In this document: in pieces, positions 45,799-56,120 of the stretch | How positions within the stretch are numbered: position 1 is the stretch's first letter | How the letters are laid out: each line of letters opens with the position of its first letter | Source of the DNA: Massilia polaris | Lineage (GTDB): Bacteria > Pseudomonadota > Gammaproteobacteria > Burkholderiales > Burkholderiaceae_D | Reading direction: 5' to 3' | DNA: 64,000 bases | Assembly (NCBI RefSeq): GCF_012927275.1 | Contig: NZ_JABBGG010000012.1 | Location: forward strand, 1 to 64,000 | Made by a program: the position numbers and the translations under genes | The notes under the pieces: generated by a model | Told to the model about the DNA's origin: nothing | The model's database searches: none | Seen by the model: the letters and a program-made list of their open reading frames with translations, nothing else

Positions 45799-46704
45799 CT
45801 AGTCTATAACTCCACCAACTTGCAACACCTCAGCCAGAGGATGTCGTGCCAGCGATTTCGCTTTCCACGCGGTCCGGACGGCAGGCACATTACTGAGCAC
45901 TTCGTCGGCTTCGCTTTCAGTGGAAAACGCGCAAAACACGCACGCCCCTGAGCCAGTCATCCTGGCTTTGCCGTATTGCCCGAGCCATTCGATCGCCTCT
46001 GCTACCGGCGGGAACAAGCGGGCTGCTACAGCTTGCAAGTCGTTCTTTCCAAACCCGCCCGGATTCGTTTGACTCACGAGGCATCTGGAAAAGTCCGCTA
46101 TTGTGACGGGTTCCGTGTTCCTTGTCAAATCCTCTGACGAAAAAATTGCCGCTGTGGGCACAGAAACACCGGGCTCGACGACCACATACCAGCAGTCGGG
46201 CACGTCCACCGCCTGCAACGCTTCGCCGACGCCTTCGGCGAACGCGGTCTGGCCGAAAATGAAGAACGGAATGTCCGCGCCCAGCGGCAAGCCGAGCGCC
46301 ATCAGCTCGTCGCGCTTAAGGCCGGCCTGCCACAGGTGGTTGGCCGCCATCAGCGCGGTGGCGGCGTCGGACGAACCGCCGCCCAGCCCTCCCCCCATCG
46401 GCAGGATCTTGTCGATGTCGACATCGATGCCGGGCGCGGCGCGGCCGTGGCGGCGCTCGAACTCGGCCGCCAGCAGGTGCAGCGCGCGCACGATCAGGTC
46501 TTGATGCTCTGGCACACCGGGCACGTCCGTCAGCCGGCGGACCAGGCCATCGCTGCGCAGCGTGAAATGCAGTTTGTCGCCGTGGTCGACCATCTGGAAC
46601 ACGGTTTGCAGCAGGTGGTAGCCATCGGGACGGCGGCCGCACACGTGCAGGAACAGGTTGAGCTTGGCCGGGGCCGGGCAATCGCGCAAGGAGGTCTGCG
46701 TCAT
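45799..46704 (-). CDS. ispE: 4-diphosphocytidyl-2-C-methyl-D-erythritol kinase
   Basis: A 301-residue GHMP kinase of the MEP isoprenoid pathway. [22 protein letters not shown] holds the substrate lysine at the start, the ATP loop is [17 protein letters not shown], and [12 protein letters not shown] is the third motif. lolB lies three bases upstream. Confidence 0.96.
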   Translation of the reverse strand: MTQTSLRDCPAPAKLNLFLHVCGRRPDGYHLLQTVFQMVDHGDKLHFTLRSDGLVRRLTDVPGVPEHQDLIVRALHLLAAEFERRHGRAAPGIDVDIDKILPMGGGLGGGSSDAATALMAANHLWQAGLKRDELMALGLPLGADIPFFIFGQTAFAEGVGEALQAVDVPDCWYVVVEPGVSVPTAAIFSSEDLTRNTEPVTIADFSRCLVSQTNPGGFGKNDLQAVAARLFPPVAEAIEWLGQYGKARMTGSGACVFCAFSTESEADEVLSNVPAVRTAWKAKSLARHPLAEVLQVGGVID

Positions 46705-46707
46705 CGA

Positions 46708-47316
46708 TCAGCCCTGCGCGTCGATCACGATGCGGAGCGCCATTGGCTCGGACGTGGCGGTGGCGGCACGCTCGGCGTCGATGCGCTTCGGCGCCGGCTG
46801 GGCGGCTGTCTCGTCCTGCCACGACACGAAGGTCAGGCGCCAGCCGTCGGCGGTGGTGACCGTGTTGCTGGCTGGCGAAGCGGTAAAGCGCTTGCCGCCC
46901 GGGGCGGTGGCGTAGCCTTGCAGCCAGTCGCGCAGACCGGATACCGGCAGCGACCAGCCGAGGGCCTGGGCGGTGAGGCTGTCGATATCCTTTGCCACGC
47001 GCGGGGCCTGGTCGGCCTGGGTCAGGGTTGCCGCGTCCGCGGTCACGCTGATTTTCGCCAGGGTCTGGCCGAGCGGGGACGCAAGGGCGACGTCGATGCG
47101 CTCGCCTTTTTGCGACCAGTTGAATTTGCCGGACAGGGTTTCCGGCTTGCCGTCTTTTTGGTAGTTGACGGACAGGCGGCCAGCCAGGTCGATGATGTCG
47201 CGGTAGGCGGCGACGGGGGCCGGGGACATGCTGGTTGGCGCGGTGGTCGCGCAGGCAGCCAGGAGGAGCCCCGTGACGGTGGCAGCGAAGATCTTCGTGT
47301 AGCGTGATTTATTCAT
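46708..47316 (-). CDS. lolB: Outer-membrane lipoprotein LolB
   Basis: 202 residues with a lipoprotein signal (LLLAAC-AT) and the LolB fold (IDLAGRLSVNYQKDGKPETL, GKFNWSQKGERIDVALASPL, SLTAQALGWSLPVSGLRDWL). LolB receives lipoproteins from LolA and inserts them in the outer membrane. It neighbours ispE, a conserved pair. Confidence 0.94.
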   Translation of the reverse strand: MNKSRYTKIFAATVTGLLLAACATTAPTSMSPAPVAAYRDIIDLAGRLSVNYQKDGKPETLSGKFNWSQKGERIDVALASPLGQTLAKISVTADAATLTQADQAPRVAKDIDSLTAQALGWSLPVSGLRDWLQGYATAPGGKRFTASPASNTVTTADGWRLTFVSWQDETAAQPAPKRIDAERAATATSEPMALRIVIDAQG

Positions 47317-47336
47317 GCGAGTCGCTTAATGTTAGC

Positions 47337-47431
47337 CGTCGTACCCGCAAAAGCGGGTATCCATGCTGTGGCATTGATGCACGTAGCGCATGGATTACCG
47401 CGGGGCCGCCGAGGCTGTCGCGGGAATGACG
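47337..47431. repeat. REP-like inverted pair (degenerate)
   Basis: CGTCGTACCCGCAAAAGCGG with TATCCATG (from 47337) faces CATGGATTACCGCG and GCGGGAATGACG (to 47431), an imperfect inverted copy of a common proteobacterial repeat. It fills most of the 132-base gap between the TPR gene and lolB on the minus strand. Confidence 0.6.
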
Positions 47432-47448
47432 GTGGATGAGCAATTATC

Positions 47449-49242
47449 TCAGAGCTTGAGCTGAAGGCGCGCCAGCGTGTTCCTGAGCGTGTCGCTCTTC
47501 GGATCCTTGGCCCTTGCTTCCCGCAGCAATTTGCGCGCTTCTTCCTGCGCACCCTTGCGCCACAGCACCTCGCCAAGGTGCACTGCAATCTCCGCATCCT
47601 TGCGCAGCGCATACGCCTTGCGCAGCAGCGCTTCGGCAGCATCAAGCTTGCCCATGCGGTAATGCACCCAGCCCAGGCTGTCCATGATGAAGGGATCTTC
47701 CGGCGCCATCTTCAGCGCCTTGTCGATCAGCGCCAGCGCTTCTGCGAGCCGCACATTGCGCTCGGCCAGCGAGTAGCCCAGCGCGTTGTAGGCGTGATGA
47801 TTGTCCGGCGCCAGCACCATCACTTCACGCAGCGCCTTTTCCATCACGTCGACACGGCCCAGCTTTTCAGCCTGCAACGCGAAGTCGTACAGCAGGTCCG
47901 GATTCTTCGGGAACTTGCGCGCTCCGTCCTCAAGCACCAGGTAGGCCGCCTGGCCCTGCCCCGCGTCGCGCAGGATCTGGCCCTCAGTCAGCACGACCTG
48001 CGCCTGCTGCGTCGCTTCCGAAGGCGACAGGCCCGCCAGCACCTTGCGCGCGCCGGCCAGTTCGCCCTGCTTCGCCATCAGCTGCGCGCGCTTGACCTGC
48101 GCGCCGAAGTACAAAGCCGGGTCTTCACTGTCGATCTTGCCGATCCATTTCAGCGCCGCCGGCAGGTCGCCGCGCTGTTCGGCCAGCTGAGACAGCATCA
48201 GCAGCACGCGCGACGGATCGCGCTCGTCATCGGGGCTCTTCGCCAGCACTTCGGTGAAGTGGCTCAGGTATTCCTCGGCCGATTCCGGGTCGTCCAGCTG
48301 CATCGACAGGATACCCAACGCATACAGCGTGCCGAGATCTTCCGGCTGGTCCTTGAGCAGCACCTCGAACGAATCGCGCGCCTTCTCGTACTGCTTCTGG
48401 TCGACCAGGATGCGGGCGTGGGCGGCACGCACTTCGCGCGCTTTCGGATTGGCCGCGATGAACTTCGCCAGCATGGCTTCGACGCTGCCCTGGTCCACAG
48501 CCACCTGCGCCAGCGTCAGCACGGCGATTTCGGAGTCCGGCTTGAGCGCCAGCGCGGCGCGCGCCTCGGCTTCCGCCTGCACCTTGTCGCCGCGCCCGAA
48601 CGCGCTTTGCGCCAGCAGGATGCGCGCCTCGACCATGTGGCGGTATGGCGCCAGCAGGCGTTCGAACATCGCCGCGGCAGCAGCCTTGTCTTTGGCGCGG
48701 CCGATGAACTGGCGGGCCTGGAACATGGTGGCGCCGCGTTCGGTGATCGGCGCGTCTGCCAGTCGCTGCCTTAGGATGCCCTCGGCTTCGGCCAGCTTGT
48801 CGGTCAGCACGGCCAGGCCCAGGTAAGCGCGTGCCGCCTCGTCCGAGTCGGGCGACAGCTCGCGCCAGGTGCCGACCGCCGCCATCGCACTCGGGTGCTC
48901 ATTTACGCTCAGCGCCATTTCGGCGGCGCGGCGGGCCAGGCGCGGGTCGCGCGTCTGTTTCGAAGCCTCGATCAGCGCGGCGTACGGCTCTTTCCAGTTG
49001 CCTTCCCTGAAGTCGAACTCTGCCTTCAGGAGCTGGTACAGCAGGTCGCTGCTCAGCGCCACTTTCGGCAGGTTTTCCTCGTCCGCGGCCTCGTCGTCGG
49101 AGACATCTGCCGCATCGGTTTCATCGGCCACCGCCGCCGGTGCTTCCTGCACCGGGCGCGCGGGTTCCGGCTGCGGTAGTTGCGCCACAGCACACGCCGA
49201 TAACAGACCCGTGAGGGTTACAATGACGAAAGCGTTTTTCAA
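47449..49242 (-). CDS. TPR-repeat lipoprotein
   Basis: 597 residues with a lipoprotein signal (IVTLTGLLSACAVAQ, lipobox LSAC), an acidic stretch (about 38-58) and around a dozen tetratricopeptide repeats (for example ALIDKALKMAPEDPFIMDSL). No ATG fits: the start is TTG at 49242, directly before the signal peptide. TPR lipoproteins at this locus, divergent from mutM and upstream of lolB, are conserved in betaproteobacteria and probably scaffold envelope complexes; the partner is unknown. Confidence 0.88.
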   Translation of the reverse strand: MKNAFVIVTLTGLLSACAVAQLPQPEPARPVQEAPAAVADETDAADVSDDEAADEENLPKVALSSDLLYQLLKAEFDFREGNWKEPYAALIEASKQTRDPRLARRAAEMALSVNEHPSAMAAVGTWRELSPDSDEAARAYLGLAVLTDKLAEAEGILRQRLADAPITERGATMFQARQFIGRAKDKAAAAAMFERLLAPYRHMVEARILLAQSAFGRGDKVQAEAEARAALALKPDSEIAVLTLAQVAVDQGSVEAMLAKFIAANPKAREVRAAHARILVDQKQYEKARDSFEVLLKDQPEDLGTLYALGILSMQLDDPESAEEYLSHFTEVLAKSPDDERDPSRVLLMLSQLAEQRGDLPAALKWIGKIDSEDPALYFGAQVKRAQLMAKQGELAGARKVLAGLSPSEATQQAQVVLTEGQILRDAGQGQAAYLVLEDGARKFPKNPDLLYDFALQAEKLGRVDVMEKALREVMVLAPDNHHAYNALGYSLAERNVRLAEALALIDKALKMAPEDPFIMDSLGWVHYRMGKLDAAEALLRKAYALRKDAEIAVHLGEVLWRKGAQEEARKLLREARAKDPKSDTLRNTLARLQLKL

Positions 49243-49339
49243 AGCAATTCCAGGATGACATCGATGATTTCTGATTCTACGCCTAACCTCCCGGTCGCGT
49301 GCGCACCCGCCCCCGCTGCCGCAATGTAATTCCGCCCAG

Positions 49340-50173
49340 ATGCCAGAATTGCCAGAAGTCGAAGTGACGCGGCGCGGCGTCGCGCCGCATATCGAAGGAC
49401 GCATGGTCGAGGGTGTGCTGACGCGCCGCGACGGCTTGCGCTGGCCATTTCCAGCTGGACTGGACGGATTGCTGGCGGGACGCCGCGTGCTGGCGACCGG
49501 CCGGCGCGGCAAGTATTTGCTGATTCACTTCGAGCACGGCACCCTGATCATCCACCTGGGCATGTCCGGCCACCTGCGCGTGCTGCCGGAAGGCACCGAA
49601 TACAAGACGCACGACCATTTCGACCTGATCGTCGCCGGCCCCGAGGGCCGCCAGGTGCTGCGCCTGCATGACCCACGCCGCTTCGGCGCCGTCCTGTGGC
49701 ACGGCAACGACGAGGGCGCACTGGACGAGTACCTGTTGCTGCGCGGGCTAGGCGTCGAACCGCTCGGCGACGGCTTCTCGGGCGACCTGCTGTTCCGCGC
49801 CACCCGCAAGCGCAAGGCGCCGATCAAGCAGGTGCTGCTGGCGGGCGACATCGTGGTCGGGGTCGGCAACATTTACGCCTGTGAAAGCCTGTTTCGCGCC
49901 GGCATTAACCCGAAGATTCATGCGGGCCGCATAAGCGCCGTCCGCTATGACAGGCTGGCCCAGGCCATCAAGCAGATCCTGGCCGAGGCAATTGTGCAGG
50001 GAGGCAGCACTTTGCGTGACTTTATTGCCGTAAACGGCCAATCAGGCTATTTCCAGCAGACATATTTCGTCTATGATCGTAAAGGGATGCCGTGCAGAAA
50101 CTGTGGCGCTGAAATTCGCCAGATCAAGCAGGGTCAGCGGTCGACTTTTTATTGTGTAAATTGTCAGAAATGA
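49340..50173 (+). CDS. mutM: Formamidopyrimidine-DNA glycosylase
   Basis: A 277-residue Fpg that removes 8-oxoguanine. Catalytic Pro and Glu are in the N-terminal [13 protein letters not shown], the catalytic Lys is in [11 protein letters not shown], and the zinc finger is C-x2-C...C-x2-C ([17 protein letters not shown]). The damage-recognition helix [16 protein letters not shown] is present. Confidence 0.97.
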   Translation: MPELPEVEVTRRGVAPHIEGRMVEGVLTRRDGLRWPFPAGLDGLLAGRRVLATGRRGKYLLIHFEHGTLIIHLGMSGHLRVLPEGTEYKTHDHFDLIVAGPEGRQVLRLHDPRRFGAVLWHGNDEGALDEYLLLRGLGVEPLGDGFSGDLLFRATRKRKAPIKQVLLAGDIVVGVGNIYACESLFRAGINPKIHAGRISAVRYDRLAQAIKQILAEAIVQGGSTLRDFIAVNGQSGYFQQTYFVYDRKGMPCRNCGAEIRQIKQGQRSTFYCVNCQK

Positions 50174-50213
50174 CGGGAAGCGCCGTTCGCACGGAACGGC
50201 ACGCGAGGGCAAT

Positions 50214-52151
50214 GTGAGCAAAATGGTGCAGGATTTCGAGCAGTACAGCGCGTGGCGCCAGAACGTGGCGTCGGCGCTTGTGGCTTACCAGGCCGGTGTC
50301 AGCCACGCCGGACTCGGCGACGCCGCCAGCGAGCAGCGCGTCGCGCGTGCGCTCGACCGCATCCGCGACGACAAGCTGTCGGTCGCCTTCGTCGCCGAAT
50401 TCTCGCGCGGGAAGTCGGAACTGATCAACGCCCTGTTCTTCGCCGACTACGGCCAGCGCATCCTGCCATCGGCCGCCGGCCGCACCACCATGTGCCCGAC
50501 GGAGCTGATGTACGACCCGGCCTGGCCGCCCTGCCTGCGCCTGCTGCCGATCGAAACGCGCGGCGAACAGCTGTCGACCAGCGACTACCGCGACGACGCA
50601 TCGGCATGGACCGTGCTGCCGCTGTCGCTCGATGCGCCGGACAACATGATCGACACCTTCAAGCAGGTCAGCCTGACCCGCTACGTCAGCGTCGACGAAG
50701 CCAAGCGCTTCGGCCTGTACGACGAAACCGACCCGGACGCCGCGGCATCGCTGAACGACCAGGGCGAAGTCGAAATCTCGCTGTGGCGCCACGCGATCAT
50801 CAACTTCCCTCACCCGCTGCTCAAGCAGGGCCTCGTCATCCTCGACACGCCGGGCCTGAACGCGATCGGCACCGAGCCTGAACTGACGCTGAACCTGATC
50901 CCGAACGCGCACGCGGTGCTGTTCATCCTCGCCGCCGAAACCGGCGTCACCAAGAGCGACATCGAAGTCTGGCGCACCCACATCGGCGCAGGCCCGGGCC
51001 GCATCGCCGTGCTGAACAAGATCGACGCGATGTGGGACGAGCTGAAGACCGACGCCGAAAACGACGCCGACATCGAACGCCAGCGCGCCAGTGTCGCGCA
51101 GCTGCTCGCGCTCGACCCGCGCCAGGTGTATCCCGTATCGGCGCAGAAGGCGCTGGTCGGCAAGATCAACGGCGACATGGCGCTGCTCGAAAAGAGCCGC
51201 CTCAATTCGCTCGAAAGTGCGCTGTTCCATGAGCTGATCCCGTCGAAGAAGGACATCATCCGCACCCAGCTGGCCGATGAGATGGCGGGCGTGGTCGGCA
51301 CCCAGCAAGGCATGATCGCGGCGCGCACGCGCGACATCGTCGAACAGCTGCAGGAACTGAAAAGCCTGCGCGGAAAAAACCAGAGCGTGGTCGCGCACAT
51401 GATGCGCCGCATCGACGTCGAGAAAAAGGAATTCGACGCCAGCCTGTTCAAGCTGCAGGGCACGCGCTCGGTGTTCGCGCGCCTGTCGACGGAGCTGTAC
51501 ACCACGCTCGGCATGGACGTGGTGCAGGGAGAAATCGAAGGCGTGCGCGACGCGATGGCGGCGACCCGCTTCGCCACGGGCATGCGCGGCCCGGTGCGCG
51601 ATTTCTTCGACCAGGCCCGCCGCAACCTCGACGCATCGAACATCAAGATCGGCGAGATCAGCGCCATGATGGAATCGATGTACCGCAAATTCTCGGCCGA
51701 GCACGGCCTGTCGCTGTCGATCCCGATGCCGTTCTCGCTGAACAAATACAAGCGCGAGATCGACGCCATCGAAGAAGCCTACGCGCGCCAGTTCGGCACC
51801 ACCACGCTGATCATGAGCAGCCGTAACGCCATCATGGAACGCTTCTTCGACTCGATCGCATCGCGCGTGCGGCGCAGCTACCGCGCCGCCAACGCTGACG
51901 TCGAAGCATGGCTGAAGGTCGTCATGGCGCCGCTCGAATCGCAGATACGCCAGCACAAGGACCAGCTCAAGCACCGCCTCGCCTCGATCCAGCGCATCCA
52001 CGACGCGACCGACAGCCTGGAACAGAAAATCTCCTCGTTCGAAAGCACGCAGGAAGAACTGGACCAGCTCAAGGCGCGACTCGGCCAGCTGGCCGGCGGC
52101 GTAACGAAGGCCATCGACTCCGACCTGCGCGTACTGGAAGCGGCTGCGTGA
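50214..52151 (+). CDS. Dynamin-family GTPase
   Basis: A 645-residue large GTPase. G1 is VAEFSRGKSELINALFF (near residue 62), G2 candidate GRTTMCPTEL, G3 LDTPGLNAIG, G4 VLNKID. Long helical regions follow, with a coiled coil at the C-terminus (about 575-635, SLEQKISSFESTQEELDQLK). No membrane helix is obvious, so membrane association would be peripheral. Bacterial dynamin-like proteins act in membrane fusion or repair; this one is unassigned. GTG at 50214 has a GAGGG site; an ATG lies at 50223. It lies between mutM and mutY and its stop overlaps the mutY start. Confidence 0.88.
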   Translation: MSKMVQDFEQYSAWRQNVASALVAYQAGVSHAGLGDAASEQRVARALDRIRDDKLSVAFVAEFSRGKSELINALFFADYGQRILPSAAGRTTMCPTELMYDPAWPPCLRLLPIETRGEQLSTSDYRDDASAWTVLPLSLDAPDNMIDTFKQVSLTRYVSVDEAKRFGLYDETDPDAAASLNDQGEVEISLWRHAIINFPHPLLKQGLVILDTPGLNAIGTEPELTLNLIPNAHAVLFILAAETGVTKSDIEVWRTHIGAGPGRIAVLNKIDAMWDELKTDAENDADIERQRASVAQLLALDPRQVYPVSAQKALVGKINGDMALLEKSRLNSLESALFHELIPSKKDIIRTQLADEMAGVVGTQQGMIAARTRDIVEQLQELKSLRGKNQSVVAHMMRRIDVEKKEFDASLFKLQGTRSVFARLSTELYTTLGMDVVQGEIEGVRDAMAATRFATGMRGPVRDFFDQARRNLDASNIKIGEISAMMESMYRKFSAEHGLSLSIPMPFSLNKYKREIDAIEEAYARQFGTTTLIMSSRNAIMERFFDSIASRVRRSYRAANADVEAWLKVVMAPLESQIRQHKDQLKHRLASIQRIHDATDSLEQKISSFESTQEELDQLKARLGQLAGGVTKAIDSDLRVLEAAA

Positions 52152-53251
52152 AGCGCGCGACCGAATTCGACGACCTGGCCGATCCCACGTTCTCGGCTGA
52201 CGTTATCGTCTGGCAGAAACAGCACGGCCGCCATGCGCTGCCGTGGCAGAACACGCGTGACGCCTACCGCATCTGGCTGTCCGAGATCATGCTGCAGCAG
52301 ACGCAGGTCAGCGCGGTGCTTGGCTACTACGCACGCTTCCTCGAACGCTTTCCTACCCTCGCCGGCCTGGCTTCAGCGCCCTCCGAAGATGTGATGGCGC
52401 TGTGGAGCGGGCTCGGTTATTACACGCGAGCGCGCAACCTGCATGCGTGCGCCAAGCGCGTGATGATTGATTACGACGGCGTGTTCCCGGGCGACCCGGC
52501 GCTGTTGGCGCAACTGCCTGGCATCGGGCGCTCGACCGCTGCGGCGATCGCCGCGTTTTCGAGCGGGACGCGGGCGGCCATTTTGGATGGCAACGTCAAG
52601 CGCGTGTTTGCGCGGACATTCGGGGTTGACCAGTTTCCGGGGCTGAAGCCCGTCGAAGATGCGCTGTGGCGGCGCGCCGACGCGCTGCTGCCGGTTGAAG
52701 GCATCGAGTCGTACACGCAGGGCTTGATGGATCTCGGGGCTACACTGTGCACGCGCAGCAGCCCGGATTGCGGGCGCTGCCCGCTGCGGCAGCGCTGCGT
52801 GGCCTATGCGACGGGGCGGACGGCGGAACTGCCGGTGCGTAAGCCGAAGAAGGCCGTGCCGGAGAAGCGGGCCACCTTGATGGCTGTGGTGCATGGCGGG
52901 CAGGTGCTGCTGGAGCAGCGGCCGGATTCAGGGATCTGGGGCGGGCTGATGTCGCTGCCGGAGCTGGATGGACATCAGGCGCTTGCTGGTGACGCTACAG
53001 TGATTGAGGAAGTCGTGCGCGCCGCGGGGGCGTTCGGCGAGGTTGAAGAAACCGAGGCGCTGCTGCCGCTGGTGCATGTGTTCACGCATTACAAGCTGCA
53101 TATCGCGCCGTACCGGATTGGGATCGCGCAGCGAGCGGAGCTCGATTCGAGGTACGTGTGGTGGGATATGGCCAGGATTGAACAGGCGCCCTTGCCGGCG
53201 CCCGTGAAAAAGCTGTTGGCGCAGCTGGAAACGCCGGGGCTTTTCAACTAA
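52148..53251 (+). CDS. mutY: A/G-specific adenine glycosylase
   Basis: A 367-residue MutY that removes adenine opposite 8-oxoguanine. Features: the helix-hairpin-helix region LPGIGRSTAAAIAAF with the catalytic Asp in ILDGNVKRV, and the 4Fe-4S ligands C-x6-C-x2-C-x5-C (CTRSSPDCGRCPLRQRC). A C-terminal NUDIX-like domain (GIWGGLMSLPEL) recognises the 8-oxoG strand. The start is GTG at 52148, overlapping the dynamin stop (GTGA). Confidence 0.95.
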   Translation: MKRATEFDDLADPTFSADVIVWQKQHGRHALPWQNTRDAYRIWLSEIMLQQTQVSAVLGYYARFLERFPTLAGLASAPSEDVMALWSGLGYYTRARNLHACAKRVMIDYDGVFPGDPALLAQLPGIGRSTAAAIAAFSSGTRAAILDGNVKRVFARTFGVDQFPGLKPVEDALWRRADALLPVEGIESYTQGLMDLGATLCTRSSPDCGRCPLRQRCVAYATGRTAELPVRKPKKAVPEKRATLMAVVHGGQVLLEQRPDSGIWGGLMSLPELDGHQALAGDATVIEEVVRAAGAFGEVEETEALLPLVHVFTHYKLHIAPYRIGIAQRAELDSRYVWWDMARIEQAPLPAPVKKLLAQLETPGLFN

Positions 53252-53254
53252 CGT

Positions 53255-53324
53255 GTCGTTCCCGCGAAGGCGGGAACCCATAGCCCGCATGCCTCAGATA
53301 GGTTCCCGCCTTCGCGGGAACGAC
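53255..53324. repeat. REP-like perfect inverted pair between mutY and dgt
   Basis: Two 24-base arms (53255-53278 and 53301-53324) are exact inverted copies, each itself a small hairpin (GTTCCCGC-GAAG-GCGGGAAC). The spacer is 22 bases. It lies between convergent genes and may end both transcripts. A degenerate relative is at 47337-47431. Confidence 0.8.
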
Positions 53325-53328
53325 GACG

Positions 53329-54465
53329 CTAGAGCTCTTCCAGCGAAAAAATCCTGCGGTGCTCGCGGATCGCGTACCGGTCCGTCATCCCGGCGATGTA
53401 ATCGGCAATCATGCGCACCTGCTTGCCCTCGTCGCCCGTGTTCTCCTGATAATCCGGCGGCAGCAGCACCGGCTCCGCGACGAACGCTTCATACAACTCG
53501 CGCACAATTTTGCTGGCCTTCACCCGCATCCGGTTCACCTGGTAATGCCGGTACAGATTCTGCCGCAAGAATCGCTTCAGCTCCGTGGCGTCCTTGCGCA
53601 TCCCGTCCGAGAACCGGATCAGCGGCGCGCTGGCGCGCACTGCATCGACGCTGCCCGGATTCGCCTCCGCCAGCAAGCCGCCCGAGGTGGCGATCAGATC
53701 GTCCGCCATCGCCGTAATCAAACGCCGCAAGGTCTCGTAAATCGCGCGCCGTCCCGAAACTCCCGGGAACGTCGTCTGCACCTCGTGCCACAGGCGCCCG
53801 AAAAATTCGACCTCTTCCAGCTGCTCGATCGTGATCAGCCCCGAACGCAGTCCATCATCGATGTCATGGCTGTTGTACGCGATCTCGTCGGCGAGATTGG
53901 TCAGCTGCGCTTCCAGCGATGGCTGGGTGCGGTCGATGAAGCGCTCCGCCACAGGTCCCAGCGTCTTCGCGTTGGTCAGCGAGCAGTGCTTGAGGATGCC
54001 TTCGCGCGTTTCGAACATCAGGTTCAGTCCATCGAACGCGCCGTAGCTTTGCTCGAGCGTGTCCACCACGCGCAGGCTTTGGAGGTTGTGTTCGAAGCCG
54101 CCGTGGTCCTTCATGCATTCGTCCAGCACATCCTGGCCCACATGGCCGAATGGCGTATGCCCGAGGTCGTGGGCCAGCGACACCGCTTCGACCAGGTCTT
54201 CGTTCAGCCGCAGGTTGCGCGCCAGCGAGCGGCCGATCTGCGCCACTTCGAGGCTGTGCGTGAGCCGCGTGCGGAACATGTCGCCTTCGTGGTTCAGGAA
54301 CACCTGTGTCTTGTATTCGAGACGGCGGAACGCGGAGCAGTGGATGATGCGGTCGCGGTCGCGCTGGAACTGGCTGCGCGAGGCGTGCGCCGCTTCCGGA
54401 TAGCGGCGGCCGCGCGCCGTGTCCGACTGCACGGCATACGGCGCGAGGTACTGTTCCGGCGTCAT
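53329..54465 (-). CDS. dgt: Deoxyguanosinetriphosphate triphosphohydrolase
   Basis: A 378-residue HD-domain dNTPase. The metal site is formed by [20 protein letters not shown] and [20 protein letters not shown], and the C-terminal part has [13 protein letters not shown] and [15 protein letters not shown]. It hydrolyses dGTP to deoxyguanosine and triphosphate. The start [11 protein letters not shown] at 54465 overlaps the aroKB stop (ATGA). Confidence 0.95.
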   Translation of the reverse strand: MTPEQYLAPYAVQSDTARGRRYPEAAHASRSQFQRDRDRIIHCSAFRRLEYKTQVFLNHEGDMFRTRLTHSLEVAQIGRSLARNLRLNEDLVEAVSLAHDLGHTPFGHVGQDVLDECMKDHGGFEHNLQSLRVVDTLEQSYGAFDGLNLMFETREGILKHCSLTNAKTLGPVAERFIDRTQPSLEAQLTNLADEIAYNSHDIDDGLRSGLITIEQLEEVEFFGRLWHEVQTTFPGVSGRRAIYETLRRLITAMADDLIATSGGLLAEANPGSVDAVRASAPLIRFSDGMRKDATELKRFLRQNLYRHYQVNRMRVKASKIVRELYEAFVAEPVLLPPDYQENTGDEGKQVRMIADYIAGMTDRYAIREHRRIFSLEEL

Positions 54466-56120
54466 GGCGCCACGCAGGCGTCGATGGTGGCGAGCAGCGT
54501 CTCGTGCGGCACCGTCGTGATGACGGCGCTGCCGAGTGGCTTGAGCAGGATGAACCTGATCGCGCCGCCTTCGTTTTTCTTGTCGACTTCCATCAGCTCG
54601 AGCCAGCGTTCGGCGCCGAGGTCCGGCGCATCCGTCGGCAAGCCGGCGGCGTTGACCAGCGCGCGCAGGCGCTCGACGCTGGCGCGCTCGATGTAGCCCA
54701 TGCGGCACGACAGTTCGGCCGCCATCACCATCCCGCAGCCGACCGCTTCGCCGTGCAGCCACTTGCCGTAGCCGAGGCCATTTTCGATCGCGTGGCCGAA
54801 CGTGTGCCCGAAATTGAGGATCGCCCGCAGACCGCCTTCGCGCTCATCCTGGCGCACGATGTCGGCCTTGATCTCGCACGAGCGCGCGATGGCGTGCGCC
54901 AGCGCGGCCTGGTCGCGGGTCAGCAGTTTTTCGATGTTCCGCTCGATCCAGTCGAAGAACGGCGCGTCAATGATCGCGCCGTGCTTGATCACTTCCGCCA
55001 AACCCGCCGACAGTTCGCGCTCGGGCAGCGTCGCCAGGGTGCCGGTGTCGGCGAACACGGCGCGCGGCTGGTAGAAGGCGCCGATCATGTTCTTGCCGAG
55101 CGGGTGGTTGATGCCGGTCTTGCCGCCGACCGAGGAGTCGACCTGCGACAGCAAGGTGGTGGGCACCTGCACGAAGGGCACGCCGCGCATGTAGCTCGAT
55201 GCGGCGTAGCCGGTCAGGTCGCCGATCACGCCGCCGCCCAGGGCGACCAGCGTGACCTTGCGGTCGCATTTGTTGGCCAGCAGCGCGTCGAACACCTGCA
55301 TCAGCGAGGACCAGTTCTTGTGTTCTTCGCCGTCTGGCAGGATGATCTCGATGACTTCGCGGCCGGCCGCGCGCAGCGGTTCGGCGACGCGTTCAAGGTA
55401 CAGCGGCGCGACGGTGGTGTTGCTGACGATGGCGACCTGGCGGCCTTCGATGTGGCGCGCCAGCAGGCCGGGATCGTCCAGCAGCCCGGAACCGATGGCG
55501 ATCGGGTAGCTGCGCTCGCCGAGGTTGACGTTCAGGGTGGTGTTGGATGCTTCGTTCATCGCGCCTCGCGGATCGGGTTTAACGCCAGTCCCCGCATGCG
55601 GCGCGTTGAGCGCTTCCAGCTGTGCCAGGATGGTATGGACCATCGATTGTACGTTAGGACGGCCGGTATCGATGACGAGGTCGGCAACTTCGCGGTACAG
55701 CGGCTCGCGCTGCGAGGTCAGTTCTTCGAGGCGGCTGCGCGGGTCGGCGGTCTGCAGCAGCGGGCGGTTTTTGTCGTGGGCGGTGCGCGCCATGATGCTG
55801 TTGACGTTGGCGCGCAGGTAGACGACGGTGCCGCGCGCCTTGAGCAAGGCGCGGGTTTCTGGATTCAGGACAGCGCCGCCGCCGGTGGCCAGCACGATGC
55901 CCTGGCGCGCGGTGAGGTCGCGGATAACATCTGCCTCGCGCCGGCGAAAGCTCGGCTCGCCCTCGATCTCGAATATCCACGGAATCGATGCGCCCGTGCG
56001 GGCCTCGATCTCGTGGTCGGAATCGATGAACTGCTTGCCCAGCTTGCGGGCAAGGATGCGGCCGATGGTGGTCTTGCCGGCCCCCATCAGGCCTATCAGG
56101 AAGATGTTTTCAGAACTCAA
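54462..56120 (-). CDS. aroKB: Bifunctional shikimate kinase / 3-dehydroquinate synthase (AroK-AroB fusion)
   Basis: One unbroken frame covers both enzymes. Residues 1-170 are shikimate kinase (P-loop [41 protein letters not shown]). After a linker ([15 protein letters not shown]), dehydroquinate synthase fills the rest ([44 protein letters not shown]). Most relatives have two genes. A Met at the junction ([11 protein letters not shown]) has a GAGG ahead, so a separate AroB could also be made. The likely start is TTG at 56120, overlapping the upstream stop as TTGA; no ATG or GTG gives a shorter normal AroK N-terminus. Confidence 0.88.
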   Translation of the reverse strand: MSSENIFLIGLMGAGKTTIGRILARKLGKQFIDSDHEIEARTGASIPWIFEIEGEPSFRRREADVIRDLTARQGIVLATGGGAVLNPETRALLKARGTVVYLRANVNSIMARTAHDKNRPLLQTADPRSRLEELTSQREPLYREVADLVIDTGRPNVQSMVHTILAQLEALNAPHAGTGVKPDPRGAMNEASNTTLNVNLGERSYPIAIGSGLLDDPGLLARHIEGRQVAIVSNTTVAPLYLERVAEPLRAAGREVIEIILPDGEEHKNWSSLMQVFDALLANKCDRKVTLVALGGGVIGDLTGYAASSYMRGVPFVQVPTTLLSQVDSSVGGKTGINHPLGKNMIGAFYQPRAVFADTGTLATLPERELSAGLAEVIKHGAIIDAPFFDWIERNIEKLLTRDQAALAHAIARSCEIKADIVRQDEREGGLRAILNFGHTFGHAIENGLGYGKWLHGEAVGCGMVMAAELSCRMGYIERASVERLRALVNAAGLPTDAPDLGAERWLELMEVDKKNEGGAIRFILLKPLGSAVITTVPHETLLATIDACVAP

